Origin: Lentzea aerocolonigenes
GTDB lineage: Bacteria; Actinomycetota; Actinomycetes; Mycobacteriales; Pseudonocardiaceae
Reading direction: 5' to 3'
Length of the DNA stretch: 64,000 nucleotides
NCBI RefSeq assembly: GCF_000974445.1
Contig: NZ_BBOJ01000007.1
Span: forward strand, 186,001 to 250,000
Shown here: positions 55,350 through 63,925 of the stretch, one piece after another
How the letters are laid out: every line of letters begins with the position of its first letter
Numbering within the stretch: position 1 is the stretch's first letter
Notes under the pieces: generated by a model
The model's input: only the letters and a program-made list of their open reading frames with translations
What the model was told of the DNA's origin: nothing
Database searches by the model: none
Position numbers and translations under genes: made by a program

Positions 55350-56798
55350 TCAGGTGCGGTTCCCGAAGCCGATGCAGACGTTCTTGGTCTGCGTGTAGCT
55401 GTCCAGCCCCTCCAGGCCCTTCTCGCGGCCCCAGCCGCTGTGCTTGTAGCCGCCGAAGGGCAGTTCCACGCCGGTGCCGACGCCGGTGGCGTTGACGTTG
55501 ACCTGGCCGGCACGGATGCCGTGCGCCATTCGCAGGGCCTTGTCGATGTCCCGCGTCCACACGTACGACGACAGGCCGAACGGGCTGTCGTTGGCGATCT
55601 CCAGCGCGTCCTCGACGTCGTCGAACTCGATGACGGTCACGACGGGACCGAAGATCTCCTCACGGGCGACCCGGTGCTGGTTGGTCAGTCCGGAAAGGAC
55701 GGTCGGCGCGACGTAGTAGCCGCGGCGCAGCGTCAGGTCCGCCGGTTCGCCACCGCCCGCACGGACCGTCGCACCCTCCTCGCGGGCGACGTCCAGGTAT
55801 CCCAGCACCTTGTCGCGCTGGCGTGCCGAGACGAGCGGCCCGACGTCGGGGTCGGTGAGTCCGGGGCCCACGCGCAGCGCGTTCGCGTGGGCCGCCAGCC
55901 GGTCCAGGAACTCCTCGGCACCGCGCTGCAACAGCAGCCGGGTTCCGGCCGAGCAGGTCTGGCCCGCGTTTCCGAACGCCGAGGCCGCGATGGCACCCAG
56001 CGCCAGGTCGAAGTCGGCGTCGGCGAACACGACGACCGGTGACTTGCCACCCAGCTCGACGACCGACGGCACCACGTTCTCGGCGGCGGCCTGGGCGACC
56101 TTGATCCCGGTCGCCACCGACCCGGTGAACGTCACCTGGTCGATGCCGGCATGCCCGGCCAGCGCCGCACCGGTCTCGCCGTCACCGGGCACGACGTTGA
56201 GCACCCCCGGCGGCAGACCGCACTCCAGCGCGATCCGGGCGATCTCCAGCGGCGTCAGAGGTGCTTCCGGCGACGGCTTCAGCACCACCGTGCAGCCGGC
56301 CGCGAGCGCGGGAGCGCTCCCCCGCGCGGTGTTCTGCAACGGGTAGTTGAACGGGATGATCTGCCCGGACACGCCGATCGGCTCGCGCACGGTGTAGTCG
56401 ATCAGGCCCGGTCCCAGCGGGATGGTGGAGCCACCGAGCTTGTCCGCGAAGCCCGCGTAGAACTCGAAGTACCGCGCGGCGGCCTCGACGTCGGCCCTGG
56501 CCTGCTTCAGCGGCTTGCCCACGTCGAGGCTCTCCAGCCGCGCCAGCCGTTCGACATCGGCCCTGATGGCCTCGGCGATCCGGTAGAGCAGCCGACCGCG
56601 GTCCGCCGCGCGCATGCCCGCCCACTCGGGAGCGGTGAACGCGGCACGAGCGGCGGCGACCGCAGCGTCCACGTCCGCCTTGCCCGCCAACGAAACCTCG
56701 GCGATCGGGTCGCCCAAGGCCGGGTCCACGACGGTGAAGGTGCGACCGTCGGCCGCGGGCACCCGCTTGCCGTCGATCAGCAGCTCGGTGACGTTCAT
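55350..56798 (-). CDS. NAD(P)-dependent aldehyde dehydrogenase
   Basis: 482 residues, full length. Catalytic residues Asn151 in IPFNYPLQ, Lys174 in VVLKPSPEAP, Glu248 in VVELGGKSP and Cys282 in AGQTCSAGT are in place, with C-terminal PFGGYKHSGWGREKG. Similar in appearance to betaine-aldehyde/aminobutyraldehyde dehydrogenases. ATG 56798 overlaps the stop of the M14 gene. It would oxidise an aldehyde released by the amine oxidases. Confidence 0.93.
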   Translation of the reverse strand: MNVTELLIDGKRVPAADGRTFTVVDPALGDPIAEVSLAGKADVDAAVAAARAAFTAPEWAGMRAADRGRLLYRIAEAIRADVERLARLESLDVGKPLKQARADVEAAARYFEFYAGFADKLGGSTIPLGPGLIDYTVREPIGVSGQIIPFNYPLQNTARGSAPALAAGCTVVLKPSPEAPLTPLEIARIALECGLPPGVLNVVPGDGETGAALAGHAGIDQVTFTGSVATGIKVAQAAAENVVPSVVELGGKSPVVVFADADFDLALGAIAASAFGNAGQTCSAGTRLLLQRGAEEFLDRLAAHANALRVGPGLTDPDVGPLVSARQRDKVLGYLDVAREEGATVRAGGGEPADLTLRRGYYVAPTVLSGLTNQHRVAREEIFGPVVTVIEFDDVEDALEIANDSPFGLSSYVWTRDIDKALRMAHGIRAGQVNVNATGVGTGVELPFGGYKHSGWGREKGLEGLDSYTQTKNVCIGFGNRT

Positions 56799-57748
56799 GG
56801 CTTGATCTCGCCTTCGACCGCACCGAAGATGACGACCTCGTCGCCGGGGCGCACGGTGCGGATGCGGCGCACCCACAGCACGATCCCGTCCCAGTCGGCG
56901 CGCACCTCTTCGAGCGTGTTGCCGTAGTGGTCCACGATCTGGCCGATCAGGTCGCCTTCCTTGCAGGTGTCGCCCGGCTCGGAGTGGCTGACGAAGAACC
57001 CGCCGGCGTTGGAACGGGCGAACGTGCCCGAAACCGCCGTGTAGACGTCCCGCAGCTCCACCTCGCCGTCGATCATCTTCAGGCTGCGCAGGATGTTGCG
57101 GATCGAGTGAAGGTGCCGCTCGACGTTGGCCTCGCGGTAGGTGGCGCCACCGCACTCGATGGTGATGGCGGGCTTGCCGGCCGCGAGCACGGGATGGCGG
57201 ACCGTGCCGCCCCACTTGCCGCCCTTCCAAACCAGCTCGTGCCCGGCGGCCAGGGCGATGTCCGTCGCCAGGTCCTCGTAACCGCCCTGGAGGATGACCA
57301 ACGGGGCGATCTCGCCGTAGGCGCCACCGGTGTGCAGGTCGACCACGGCGTCGACAACGGGGACGACCGCCTCGACGAACTTGGCGGCCAGCCGTTGCGA
57401 GTAGGAGCCGTCCGGGTCGCCGGGGAAGATGCGGTTGAGGTTCAGGTGGTCGATGCCGCTCGCACGGGCGGCCGCCTCGAACGCCGGGGTGTTCATGCAC
57501 GGGATGCCGACGACGGTGCCCCGCAGGGTGGCCGGGTCGAGCTCGGCGAGCGCGCGCCGGATGGCCTCCTGGCCGTCGTACTCGTCGCCGTGCACGCCCG
57601 CGTCCACACAGAGGACCGGGCCGTCCTGGGCGCCGTTGACGACGATCAGCGGAATGCCGAGCTCCACGCCGTAACTGCTGGTGCCGACCGGGATGAGGCC
57701 CTGGGCGCGCTCCCCCGGCGAGACGGTCAGCGGACCGATGGAGTACAT
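56795..57748 (-). CDS. Succinylglutamate desuccinylase/aspartoacylase-family (M14-like) hydrolase
   Basis: 317 residues. Zinc ligands His53 and Glu56 in AGVHGDEYDG, a third His in VDLHTGG and a catalytic Glu in TIECGG define the AstE/AspA (M14) family. ATG 57748 has GGAAGG at 7 bases. It hydrolyses the amide of an N-acyl amino acid or diamine; relatives include N-acetyl-diaminobutyrate deacetylase DoeB of ectoine catabolism (established knowledge). A diverged second copy is at 60471, on the other side of the transporter. Confidence 0.85.
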   Translation of the reverse strand: MYSIGPLTVSPGERAQGLIPVGTSSYGVELGIPLIVVNGAQDGPVLCVDAGVHGDEYDGQEAIRRALAELDPATLRGTVVGIPCMNTPAFEAAARASGIDHLNLNRIFPGDPDGSYSQRLAAKFVEAVVPVVDAVVDLHTGGAYGEIAPLVILQGGYEDLATDIALAAGHELVWKGGKWGGTVRHPVLAAGKPAITIECGGATYREANVERHLHSIRNILRSLKMIDGEVELRDVYTAVSGTFARSNAGGFFVSHSEPGDTCKEGDLIGQIVDHYGNTLEEVRADWDGIVLWVRRIRTVRPGDEVVIFGAVEGEIKP

Positions 57749-57786
57749 GTGGTTCCTTCCCAATGAGTGGTTCAGACGCGGGGCGA

Positions 57787-58554
57787 CTACAGCACCCGTT
57801 CCAGGAACTCCTGGGTTCGTTTTTCGCGGGGGTTGGCGAGCACCTCACGCGCGTCACCGCGTTCCACGGCGACTCCGCCGTCCATGAACAGCACCTCGTC
57901 GGCGACGTCGCGGGCGAAGCCCATCTCGTGGGTGACGACGAGCATGGTCATGCCGTGGTGGGCGAGGTCGCGCATGACGGCGAGGACTTCGCCGACGAGT
58001 TCGGGGTCGAGTGCGCTGGTGGGTTCGTCGAACAGCATGATGCTGGGCTCCATCGCGAGTGCCCGTGCGATGGCGACGCGTTGTTGCTGGCCGCCGGAGA
58101 GCTGGGCGGGGTATTTGTGGCCGCACCCGGCGAGCCCGACCTGGGCCAGGAGTCTCTGGGCCTGTTCCTTGGCGACCTTGCGGCTGATCTTCTTGACCAG
58201 TACCGGCCCGGACATGACGTTGTCCTCGGCGGTCATGTTGGGGAACAGGTTGAACTGCTGGAACACCATGCCGATGTGGGAGCGCTGCTCGGCCAGCCGT
58301 TGCGGACGCAGAGCGTGGTAGGCACGTTCCTTCTCGACGTAGCCGAAGTCCTCGCCGTTGACTCGCAGCACACCGCGGTCGATGGTCTCCAACCCGTTGA
58401 CACACCGCAACAACGTGGACTTCCCGGACCCGCTGGGGCCGATGATGCAGGAGATCTCGCCGGCCTTGACGGTCAGGTCGATCCCGCGCAGGACCTCGTG
58501 ATGTCCGAAGCTCTTGCACAACTGGCGTGCCACGATCGTTCCGTCGGCTTTCAC
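57787..58554 (-). CDS. Polar-amino-acid-type ABC transporter ATPase (right copy)
   Basis: 255 residues with intact Walker [28 protein letters not shown] and VTHE motifs. GTG 58554 overlaps the permease stop. It differs from the left copy at 17 positions and powers the SBP/permease encoded directly upstream. Confidence 0.95.
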   Translation of the reverse strand: MKADGTIVARQLCKSFGHHEVLRGIDLTVKAGEISCIIGPSGSGKSTLLRCVNGLETIDRGVLRVNGEDFGYVEKERAYHALRPQRLAEQRSHIGMVFQQFNLFPNMTAEDNVMSGPVLVKKISRKVAKEQAQRLLAQVGLAGCGHKYPAQLSGGQQQRVAIARALAMEPSIMLFDEPTSALDPELVGEVLAVMRDLAHHGMTMLVVTHEMGFARDVADEVLFMDGGVAVERGDAREVLANPREKRTQEFLERVL

Positions 58555-59480
58555 AGCAACGACTCCTTCGTCGCGACGGCCACCGGGGCAGGCCTGCGGG
58601 TCGAACGGGAGAAACGGCGTTCGATCATCGACTGCGGCACGCTCAGCGCCATTGTCATGATCAGGTACCAGAGGCTCGCCACGATCAGCAGCGGAATGGT
58701 CTGGTAAGTGCGGGCGTAGATCGACTGTGCGCTGTTGAGCAGTTCGGCCACGCCGAGCACGCTGACCAGGGAGGTTTCCTTGAGCATGCCGATGACCTGG
58801 TTGCCGGTGGCGGGGATGATCGCGGGCATGGTCTGCGGGATGATCACGTGGCGGAGCCTGGTGAAACCGCTCATGCCCAGGGAGTCAGCGGCTTCGTACT
58901 GGCCGCGGTTCACCGAGGCGAACCCGCCGCGGATGATCTCGGCCATGTAGGCGGCCTGGTTCAGCGTCAGACCGACGATGGCCGCGGTCAGCGGAGTCAT
59001 CAGGGCGTTCATGTCCACCGGTGTGGAGATGTCGGTGAAGGGGATGCCGATGGTGATGTTCGGGTAGAGCGCGGCGATGTTGAACCAGAAGATCAGCTGC
59101 ACGAGCACCGGTGTGCCGCGGAAGAACGTGATGTAGAGCCGGGCCAGGCCGGAGATCGGTGCCTGGTGCGACATCCGCATCACCGCGAGCAGCAACCCGA
59201 GCAGCGTGCCCAGCACCATGCTGGCCACGGTCAGGACCAGCGTGAGGACCAGACCGTCCAGAATGGCCTCGGTGGTGAAGTAGCTGAACACCACCGGCCA
59301 CTGGTAGTTCTCGTTCGTCACCGTCGTGGTGACCAGGCCGCCGACGATCGCGATCGCGACCGCCCAAGACACGTAGTCGCGCGGACGCTTCGGCGTGATC
59401 CGCTTCTTCTGTTCCGGCAACAGTTCGGACACCGGCCGACTCCTGGTAGGTGAACCGATCGTATTGGTGGACATCATCAC
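58551..59480 (-). CDS. Polar-amino-acid-type ABC transporter permease (right copy)
   Basis: 309 residues. Identical to the left permease except for an extra start residue and twelve substitutions in the first 36 residues. GTG 59480 overlaps the SBP stop (GTGA), with ATG codons at 59477 and 59474 as alternatives. EAA loop [11 protein letters not shown] is present. Confidence 0.92.
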   Translation of the reverse strand: MMMSTNTIGSPTRSRPVSELLPEQKKRITPKRPRDYVSWAVAIAIVGGLVTTTVTNENYQWPVVFSYFTTEAILDGLVLTLVLTVASMVLGTLLGLLLAVMRMSHQAPISGLARLYITFFRGTPVLVQLIFWFNIAALYPNITIGIPFTDISTPVDMNALMTPLTAAIVGLTLNQAAYMAEIIRGGFASVNRGQYEAADSLGMSGFTRLRHVIIPQTMPAIIPATGNQVIGMLKETSLVSVLGVAELLNSAQSIYARTYQTIPLLIVASLWYLIMTMALSVPQSMIERRFSRSTRRPAPVAVATKESLL

Positions 59481-60418
59481 CCCAGTGGGACGGCCGGCGC
59501 CGCGGTCTTGATGCCCAGGCCCTGGAAGCCCCAGCGGTCAAGCGCTTCGGCGTACTTCGGACTGTCGATGATGGACTGAATCGCCGCCTGAACCGCCGGG
59601 GTCAGCGGAGAACCCTTGGGCAGCGCCACGTTCACATTCGTGGTGACCACGCGTTCCGGGAGGACCTCCAGCACGTTCGGCTGCCGCTTGGCCGCCCAGG
59701 CGAGCGAGGTGAAGTCGTACATCACCGCGTCGAGACGCTTGGAGGACAACTGGGTCAGCGCGTCGGTGACACTCGGCAGCGTCACGCCCGTGATGGCGGG
59801 CTTGCCCTGGCTCGTGCAGTCCTTCTCGGTCAGCTGCGGCAGCCACTTGAGCTCCTGCGTGCTGCCGGACTGCACGCCGACACGACGCCCGCACAACTCA
59901 TGGACGGCCAGCTTCTGCGGGTTGCTCTTGGGGACCGCGACGCCGGTGCCGGTCTGGAAGTAGTTGACCATGTCGAGCACCTTCAGCCGCTCCGCCGTGG
60001 CGCCCATGGTGGACGCGGTGAAGTCGAACCGGCCGCCCTGCAGACCCGGGATGATCGTGTCGAACTTGACGTTTTGGATCTGCAGCTTCACCCCGAGCTT
60101 GGCGGCGATGAGTCGCGCCATGTCCGGGTTGAACCCGATCGGCGTCTTGTTGTCCGTCGCCATGAACGTGGTGGGCGGGGCCGACAGGTCCATCGGCACC
60201 GAGAGCGTGCCCTTGGCCTTCACCGCCTCGGGCAGCAGCTTCACCACGGCCGGATCCGGTTGTACGCCGACCGAGATGTCATCGGTGTGCTCGACCAACT
60301 GGCCGGGCTCACCGCTCTGCGGAGCGCTCTGAGGAGCGCCAGTCGACCCGCAAGCGGCGAGCGTGACGGCCAAGGCCGTCGAGACGATCGTTGCGCTCAA
60401 GCTTCTGCTGACTCGCAT
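59477..60418 (-). CDS. Polar-amino-acid-type ABC transporter binding lipoprotein (right copy)
   Basis: 313 residues. Lipoprotein signal ALAVTLAACGSTG, then the family 3 fold. ATG 60418 has AGGAG 6 bases upstream, giving a better start than a longer form at 60436. Compared with the left copy, substitutions are concentrated in the first 140 residues (for example DISVGVQPDPAVV versus [13 protein letters not shown]). Ligand specificity may therefore be similar but tuned. Confidence 0.92.
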   Translation of the reverse strand: MRVSRSLSATIVSTALAVTLAACGSTGAPQSAPQSGEPGQLVEHTDDISVGVQPDPAVVKLLPEAVKAKGTLSVPMDLSAPPTTFMATDNKTPIGFNPDMARLIAAKLGVKLQIQNVKFDTIIPGLQGGRFDFTASTMGATAERLKVLDMVNYFQTGTGVAVPKSNPQKLAVHELCGRRVGVQSGSTQELKWLPQLTEKDCTSQGKPAITGVTLPSVTDALTQLSSKRLDAVMYDFTSLAWAAKRQPNVLEVLPERVVTTNVNVALPKGSPLTPAVQAAIQSIIDSPKYAEALDRWGFQGLGIKTAAPAVPLG

Positions 60419-60470
60419 GGGTTTGCTCCTACTCAAAGGGAAAGCACGCCAGGGGCGGGCGTGATGTCTG

Positions 60471-61442
60471 TCAGTGGTGAGGGGTGGCGATGGCGGCGAG
60501 GTGCGTGCCGGGACGGACGGACAGCCCGTTCATGTGGTAGATGACCGTTCCGGAGGAGACGGCGGTGATCTTGTGCTCGGCGCCGTCGACCGGGTCGACG
60601 ACGCGGCCGATGGTCTGTCCCTCGGTGACCTCGTCGCCGGTGACGGCGTCCGGGTACCAGAGGCCGGTGACCTCGGACTCGACCTCGCCCGTCCAGATCC
60701 AGTCGCGCGGCTGCGCGGTCACCGGTGCGAGGTTCTGCGGTGCCTCGACGACGCCGAGGTGGTGCAGCAGCCGGTACAGGCCGTCGAGCAGCCTGCGGAC
60801 GGTGGCGGGCTCCCGGTCGCCGAGTTGCCCGGTCTCGATCAGGATCGCGGGAACACCCCGCCGGTTCGCCGCGGCGTGGCTGTTGCCGCCGTCCGGGCTG
60901 GTGCCGAAGATGGCCCGCTCGTAGCCGACCGCGCGGGCCATTGCCCTGTTCTTCGCGTCCAGCGCGTCGTCGCCGGTCAGGCGGTAGCCGACGAAGTCGA
61001 GCAGGTACTGGTCGATGCCACCGCTGTGCAGGTCCGCGTAGGCGTCGGCGCCGTCGATCAGGTGCTCGAACAACCAGGCCGCCATCCGCTCGGTGGGGCC
61101 GCCGCCGGGGTCGCCGGGGAAGACTCGGTTGATGTTGATGCCGTCCAACGGGGAGATGTTGAGCCGCCCGCCGTAGACGGCCGCCGGGTTGGCCACGGGG
61201 CAGATCACCACCTGGCCGGCGACGTCGTCCGGTTCCAGCAGCCCGGCCAGGCGGGCGGTGGCGTCGAGGGGAATGAACTCGCCGCCGTGGACACCACCGG
61301 TGAGCACGACCCTGGGGCCGGGCCGCGAGCCGTTGATGAGGATCAGAGGAACGTCCACCGTCGTGCTGCCGAGATCAGCGGTCAGACTCCCGCGGGTCTT
61401 CTGGCCGGGCTCCGCACTCAGCGGACCGATGGTCAGGTTCAT
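60471..61442 (-). CDS. Succinylglutamate desuccinylase/aspartoacylase-family (M14-like) hydrolase
   Basis: 323 residues. Zinc ligands His52 and Glu55 in GGVHGGEFIPLD, the third His in ADLHSGGID and the catalytic Glu in ILIETGQLG. Same family as 56795 but clearly diverged; together they bracket the transporter genes, 52 bases upstream of the SBP. It probably deacylates or cleaves an amide in the imported compound. Confidence 0.85.
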   Translation of the reverse strand: MNLTIGPLSAEPGQKTRGSLTADLGSTTVDVPLILINGSRPGPRVVLTGGVHGGEFIPLDATARLAGLLEPDDVAGQVVICPVANPAAVYGGRLNISPLDGININRVFPGDPGGGPTERMAAWLFEHLIDGADAYADLHSGGIDQYLLDFVGYRLTGDDALDAKNRAMARAVGYERAIFGTSPDGGNSHAAANRRGVPAILIETGQLGDREPATVRRLLDGLYRLLHHLGVVEAPQNLAPVTAQPRDWIWTGEVESEVTGLWYPDAVTGDEVTEGQTIGRVVDPVDGAEHKITAVSSGTVIYHMNGLSVRPGTHLAAIATPHH

Positions 61443-61464
61443 GTCTCGCTTACCTCGTTCGGGC

Positions 61465-62601
61465 TCAGGCCACGGTGCGGGCGTGGGTGGTGACGAAGTC
61501 GATCGGCTGGGAGGTGCGGCCCTCCAGAACGAGGTCCGCGGCGATGTCGCCCATGGCGGGCGCGAGCTTGAAACCCTGACCGGAGAAACCGGCCAGCAGG
61601 ACGACGTCGTCGCAGCCGGGCACAGGGCCGACCAACGGCAGGTTGCTGTGCGTGTAGCCCTCCATGAAGACCGACACGCGCACCGGGTCGGGGTTCAACC
61701 CGGGCAGGTGTCGCCGCAGCACCGCCGTGAACGTCTCCAGTTCCTCCGGTGCGACGGTCCGGTTCAGCCGGTTCGGGTCGTCGACCGGCTGGTGGTGGGT
61801 CTGGGGCAGGCCGAGCTTCACGGTCAGGCCGTCCGGAGACGGGATGCCGTAGAAAGAGTCCTCGCCACAACGGATGAAGGCGGGACGCTCCGCGTCTGCC
61901 GAGGGATCCTCGTGCGGCAGGAACCAGGCGCTGATCGCGCGGCAGATGCTCACCTCCCACGGCAAGTCGGGCAACAGATCGCCCACCCACGGGCCGGGGG
62001 TGACGACCGCGGCGTCGAAGCGTTCGGTGCCGGTGTCGGTGCGGATCTCCACGCCTCCCCCGGCGACGGGAGCGACCTCGCGCACCGGCGTGTAGCGGCG
62101 GATCCGGGCTCCCAGCTCCTCGGCACGCCGAGCCGCGGTCTGGACCGTGAGCTCCGGGCGGATGTAGCCGGCGTGGCAGTCGAGGATCACCAGGTCGCCG
62201 TCGTCGACGCGGAACTGCGGGAACCGCTTGGCCATCGCCTCGGCGTCGATCACCTCGTGGTCGAGGCCGTGCTCGGCGATGCCGTCCACGACGGTGCGCA
62301 TGTGCGGGTCGTCGGCCGGACCCCAGACCAGGGCACCCGTGAGGCGGCGCAGTTCCCGCCCGGTCTCCGCCTGCAGCTGCTTCCACAGGGCGTCCGCGTG
62401 CTGCACGAGCGGTACGTAGCGGCTGTCGTGCGTCTGCACGCTGCGGAAGACACGGGTCTCACCACCGGCGGCACCGCGGTCGTGACCGGGAGCGAACCGG
62501 TCGTAGCCGACAACCTCGGCACCCCGTGCCGCCAGTCGCCAGGCGGCCTGACTGCCCACCGTGCCCGTCCCGACGACGGCGACTCGTTTCTTGCTGGCCA
62601 T
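61465..62601 (-). CDS. Sarcosine-oxidase-like FAD oxidoreductase (MSOX/MTOX type)
   Basis: 378 residues. FAD motif VAVVGTGTVGSQAAWRLAARGAEVVGYDRF, GGETRVFRSVQTHDSRY typical of monomeric sarcosine/N-methyltryptophan oxidases, and C-terminal LLAGFSGQGFKLAP. The cysteine that binds FAD covalently in MSOX is not seen: the equivalent stretch reads VFMEGYTHSN. It therefore probably holds FAD non-covalently. It should oxidise an N-methyl or other secondary amine. 31 bases after the closely related 62633 gene. Confidence 0.88.
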   Translation of the reverse strand: MASKKRVAVVGTGTVGSQAAWRLAARGAEVVGYDRFAPGHDRGAAGGETRVFRSVQTHDSRYVPLVQHADALWKQLQAETGRELRRLTGALVWGPADDPHMRTVVDGIAEHGLDHEVIDAEAMAKRFPQFRVDDGDLVILDCHAGYIRPELTVQTAARRAEELGARIRRYTPVREVAPVAGGGVEIRTDTGTERFDAAVVTPGPWVGDLLPDLPWEVSICRAISAWFLPHEDPSADAERPAFIRCGEDSFYGIPSPDGLTVKLGLPQTHHQPVDDPNRLNRTVAPEELETFTAVLRRHLPGLNPDPVRVSVFMEGYTHSNLPLVGPVPGCDDVVLLAGFSGQGFKLAPAMGDIAADLVLEGRTSQPIDFVTTHARTVA

Positions 62602-62632
62602 GTCGTTTCCTTGTCGGTGGGTGCGGGACGCC

Positions 62633-63772
62633 TCAGGCCGCGACGCGGTCGGCGGTCGAGATGAAGTCGATGGACTGAGCCGAGGAGCCGTTCAGCGCCA
62701 GATCCGCGGCGATGTCGCCGAAGGCCGGCGCGAGCTTGAAGCCGTGGCCGGAGAAACCGGCGAGCAGGATCACGTTCTCGTTGCCCGGCAGCGGACCGAC
62801 CAGCGGGCGGCTGCTCTCGGTGTAGCCCTCCATGTAGACGGCCAGGCGGGTCGGGTCGGGGCACAGGTCGGGCAGGTAGCGGCCGATCAGCTCGCGGTAG
62901 ATCTCGAGCTCTTCCGGCTGCACCGTCCGGTCCAGCTGGTTCGGGTCGTCCGCGAGGCGGTGCAGGGCCTGGGAGAGGCCGAGCTTGACCGACACACCGT
63001 CCGGGGAGGGCAGGCCGTAGCAGTGGGTGGGTGAGGTGCGGATGAAGGCGGGGCGCTCCTCCCCGAACCAGGCGTCGGGAGTGGTGGACATGAACCAGGC
63101 GCTGATCACCCGGCGAACGTCCACCTCCCACGGCAGGTCGGGCAGGAGGTCGTTGACCCAGGGGCCGGGGGTGACGACGGCGGCGTCGAAGTGCTCGCTG
63201 CCGGTGTCGGTGCGGATCTCCACGCCGTTCGCGACGGGGACGATCTCGCGGACCGGGGTGTAGCGGTGAATCACGGCACCCAGCTGCTCGGCGTGACGGG
63301 CGGCGGTCTGAATGGTCAGTTCAGGGCGGATGAAGCCGGCGCGCCGATCGAGCACGACCGCGTCACCTTCGTCGAGCCGGTACTGCGGGAACCGCTTGGC
63401 CAGGGACTCGGCGTCGAGAACATCGTGGTCGAGGCCGTGCTCGGCGATGGACTCGAGGACGGTGGCCATCTGCTGTCCCTCGGGGGACCCCATGAGCAGA
63501 CATCCGGTGAGCCGGCGCAACTCCCGGCCGGTCTCCTGCTGCAACTGCTCCCACAGGACGTCGGCGTGCTGGAGCAGCGGCACGTACCGGGTGTCCTCGA
63601 AGTGCGCGCTGCGGAAGATCCGGGTCTCGCCACCGGCGGCGCTGCGGTCGTGGCCGGGGGCGAACCGGTCGTAACCGACGACCTCGGCGCCACGGGCTGC
63701 CAGCCGCCAGGCGGCCTGACTGCCCATCGTTCCCACACCGACGACGGCGACGCGCTTCCTGGCAGCTGACAC
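62633..63772 (-). CDS. Sarcosine-oxidase-like FAD oxidoreductase, tandem paralogue
   Basis: 379 residues from GTG 63772; a longer reading frame exists upstream but runs into the regulatory region. FAD motif VAVVGVGTMGSQAAWRLAARGAEVVGYDRF, GGETRIFRSAHFEDTRY and LLAGFSGHGFKLAP. Aligns with the 61465 product along its full length, so they are tandem duplicates; here too the FAD-anchoring cysteine region reads VYMEGYTESS. First gene of the eleven-gene operon running to aspA, divergent from the IclR gene. Confidence 0.87.
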   Translation of the reverse strand: MSAARKRVAVVGVGTMGSQAAWRLAARGAEVVGYDRFAPGHDRSAAGGETRIFRSAHFEDTRYVPLLQHADVLWEQLQQETGRELRRLTGCLLMGSPEGQQMATVLESIAEHGLDHDVLDAESLAKRFPQYRLDEGDAVVLDRRAGFIRPELTIQTAARHAEQLGAVIHRYTPVREIVPVANGVEIRTDTGSEHFDAAVVTPGPWVNDLLPDLPWEVDVRRVISAWFMSTTPDAWFGEERPAFIRTSPTHCYGLPSPDGVSVKLGLSQALHRLADDPNQLDRTVQPEELEIYRELIGRYLPDLCPDPTRLAVYMEGYTESSRPLVGPLPGNENVILLAGFSGHGFKLAPAFGDIAADLALNGSSAQSIDFISTADRVAA

Positions 63773-63813
63773 AGGACCTGTCCTTTCGATTCGCGGGCCC
63801 CTCAAGAGGGCTC

Positions 63814-63850
63814 GTGCCACAATGTGGAACGTCGTGCTAGGATCTGGCAC
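63814..63850. promoter_or_regulatory. Candidate IclR operator in the divergent region
   Basis: CCACAATGTGG (63817-63827, a 5+1+5 palindrome) lies within GTGCCACAATGTGGAAC, and GTGCCA is repeated inverted as TGGCAC at 63845-63850. The repeats are 42-112 bases upstream of the two divergent starts and suit control of the amine-oxidase operon by the adjacent IclR protein. Confidence 0.5.
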
Positions 63851-63925
63851 GAACCATGACACCGGCATCGAGGGGAGTCAAGAGGGTGTTCACAGGAAAT
63901 TCAGAGAGTTAATGGGGGTGACCGG

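Larger units (their letters stand above)
57787..60418. repeat. Right copy of a 2.6-kb inverted repeat (duplicated ABC transporter module)
   Basis: This is the inverted partner of 41939-44570. Similarity extends to the last codons of the ATPase genes and the start of the SBP lipoprotein signals, so the duplicated unit is just the three transporter genes. Confidence 0.9.
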
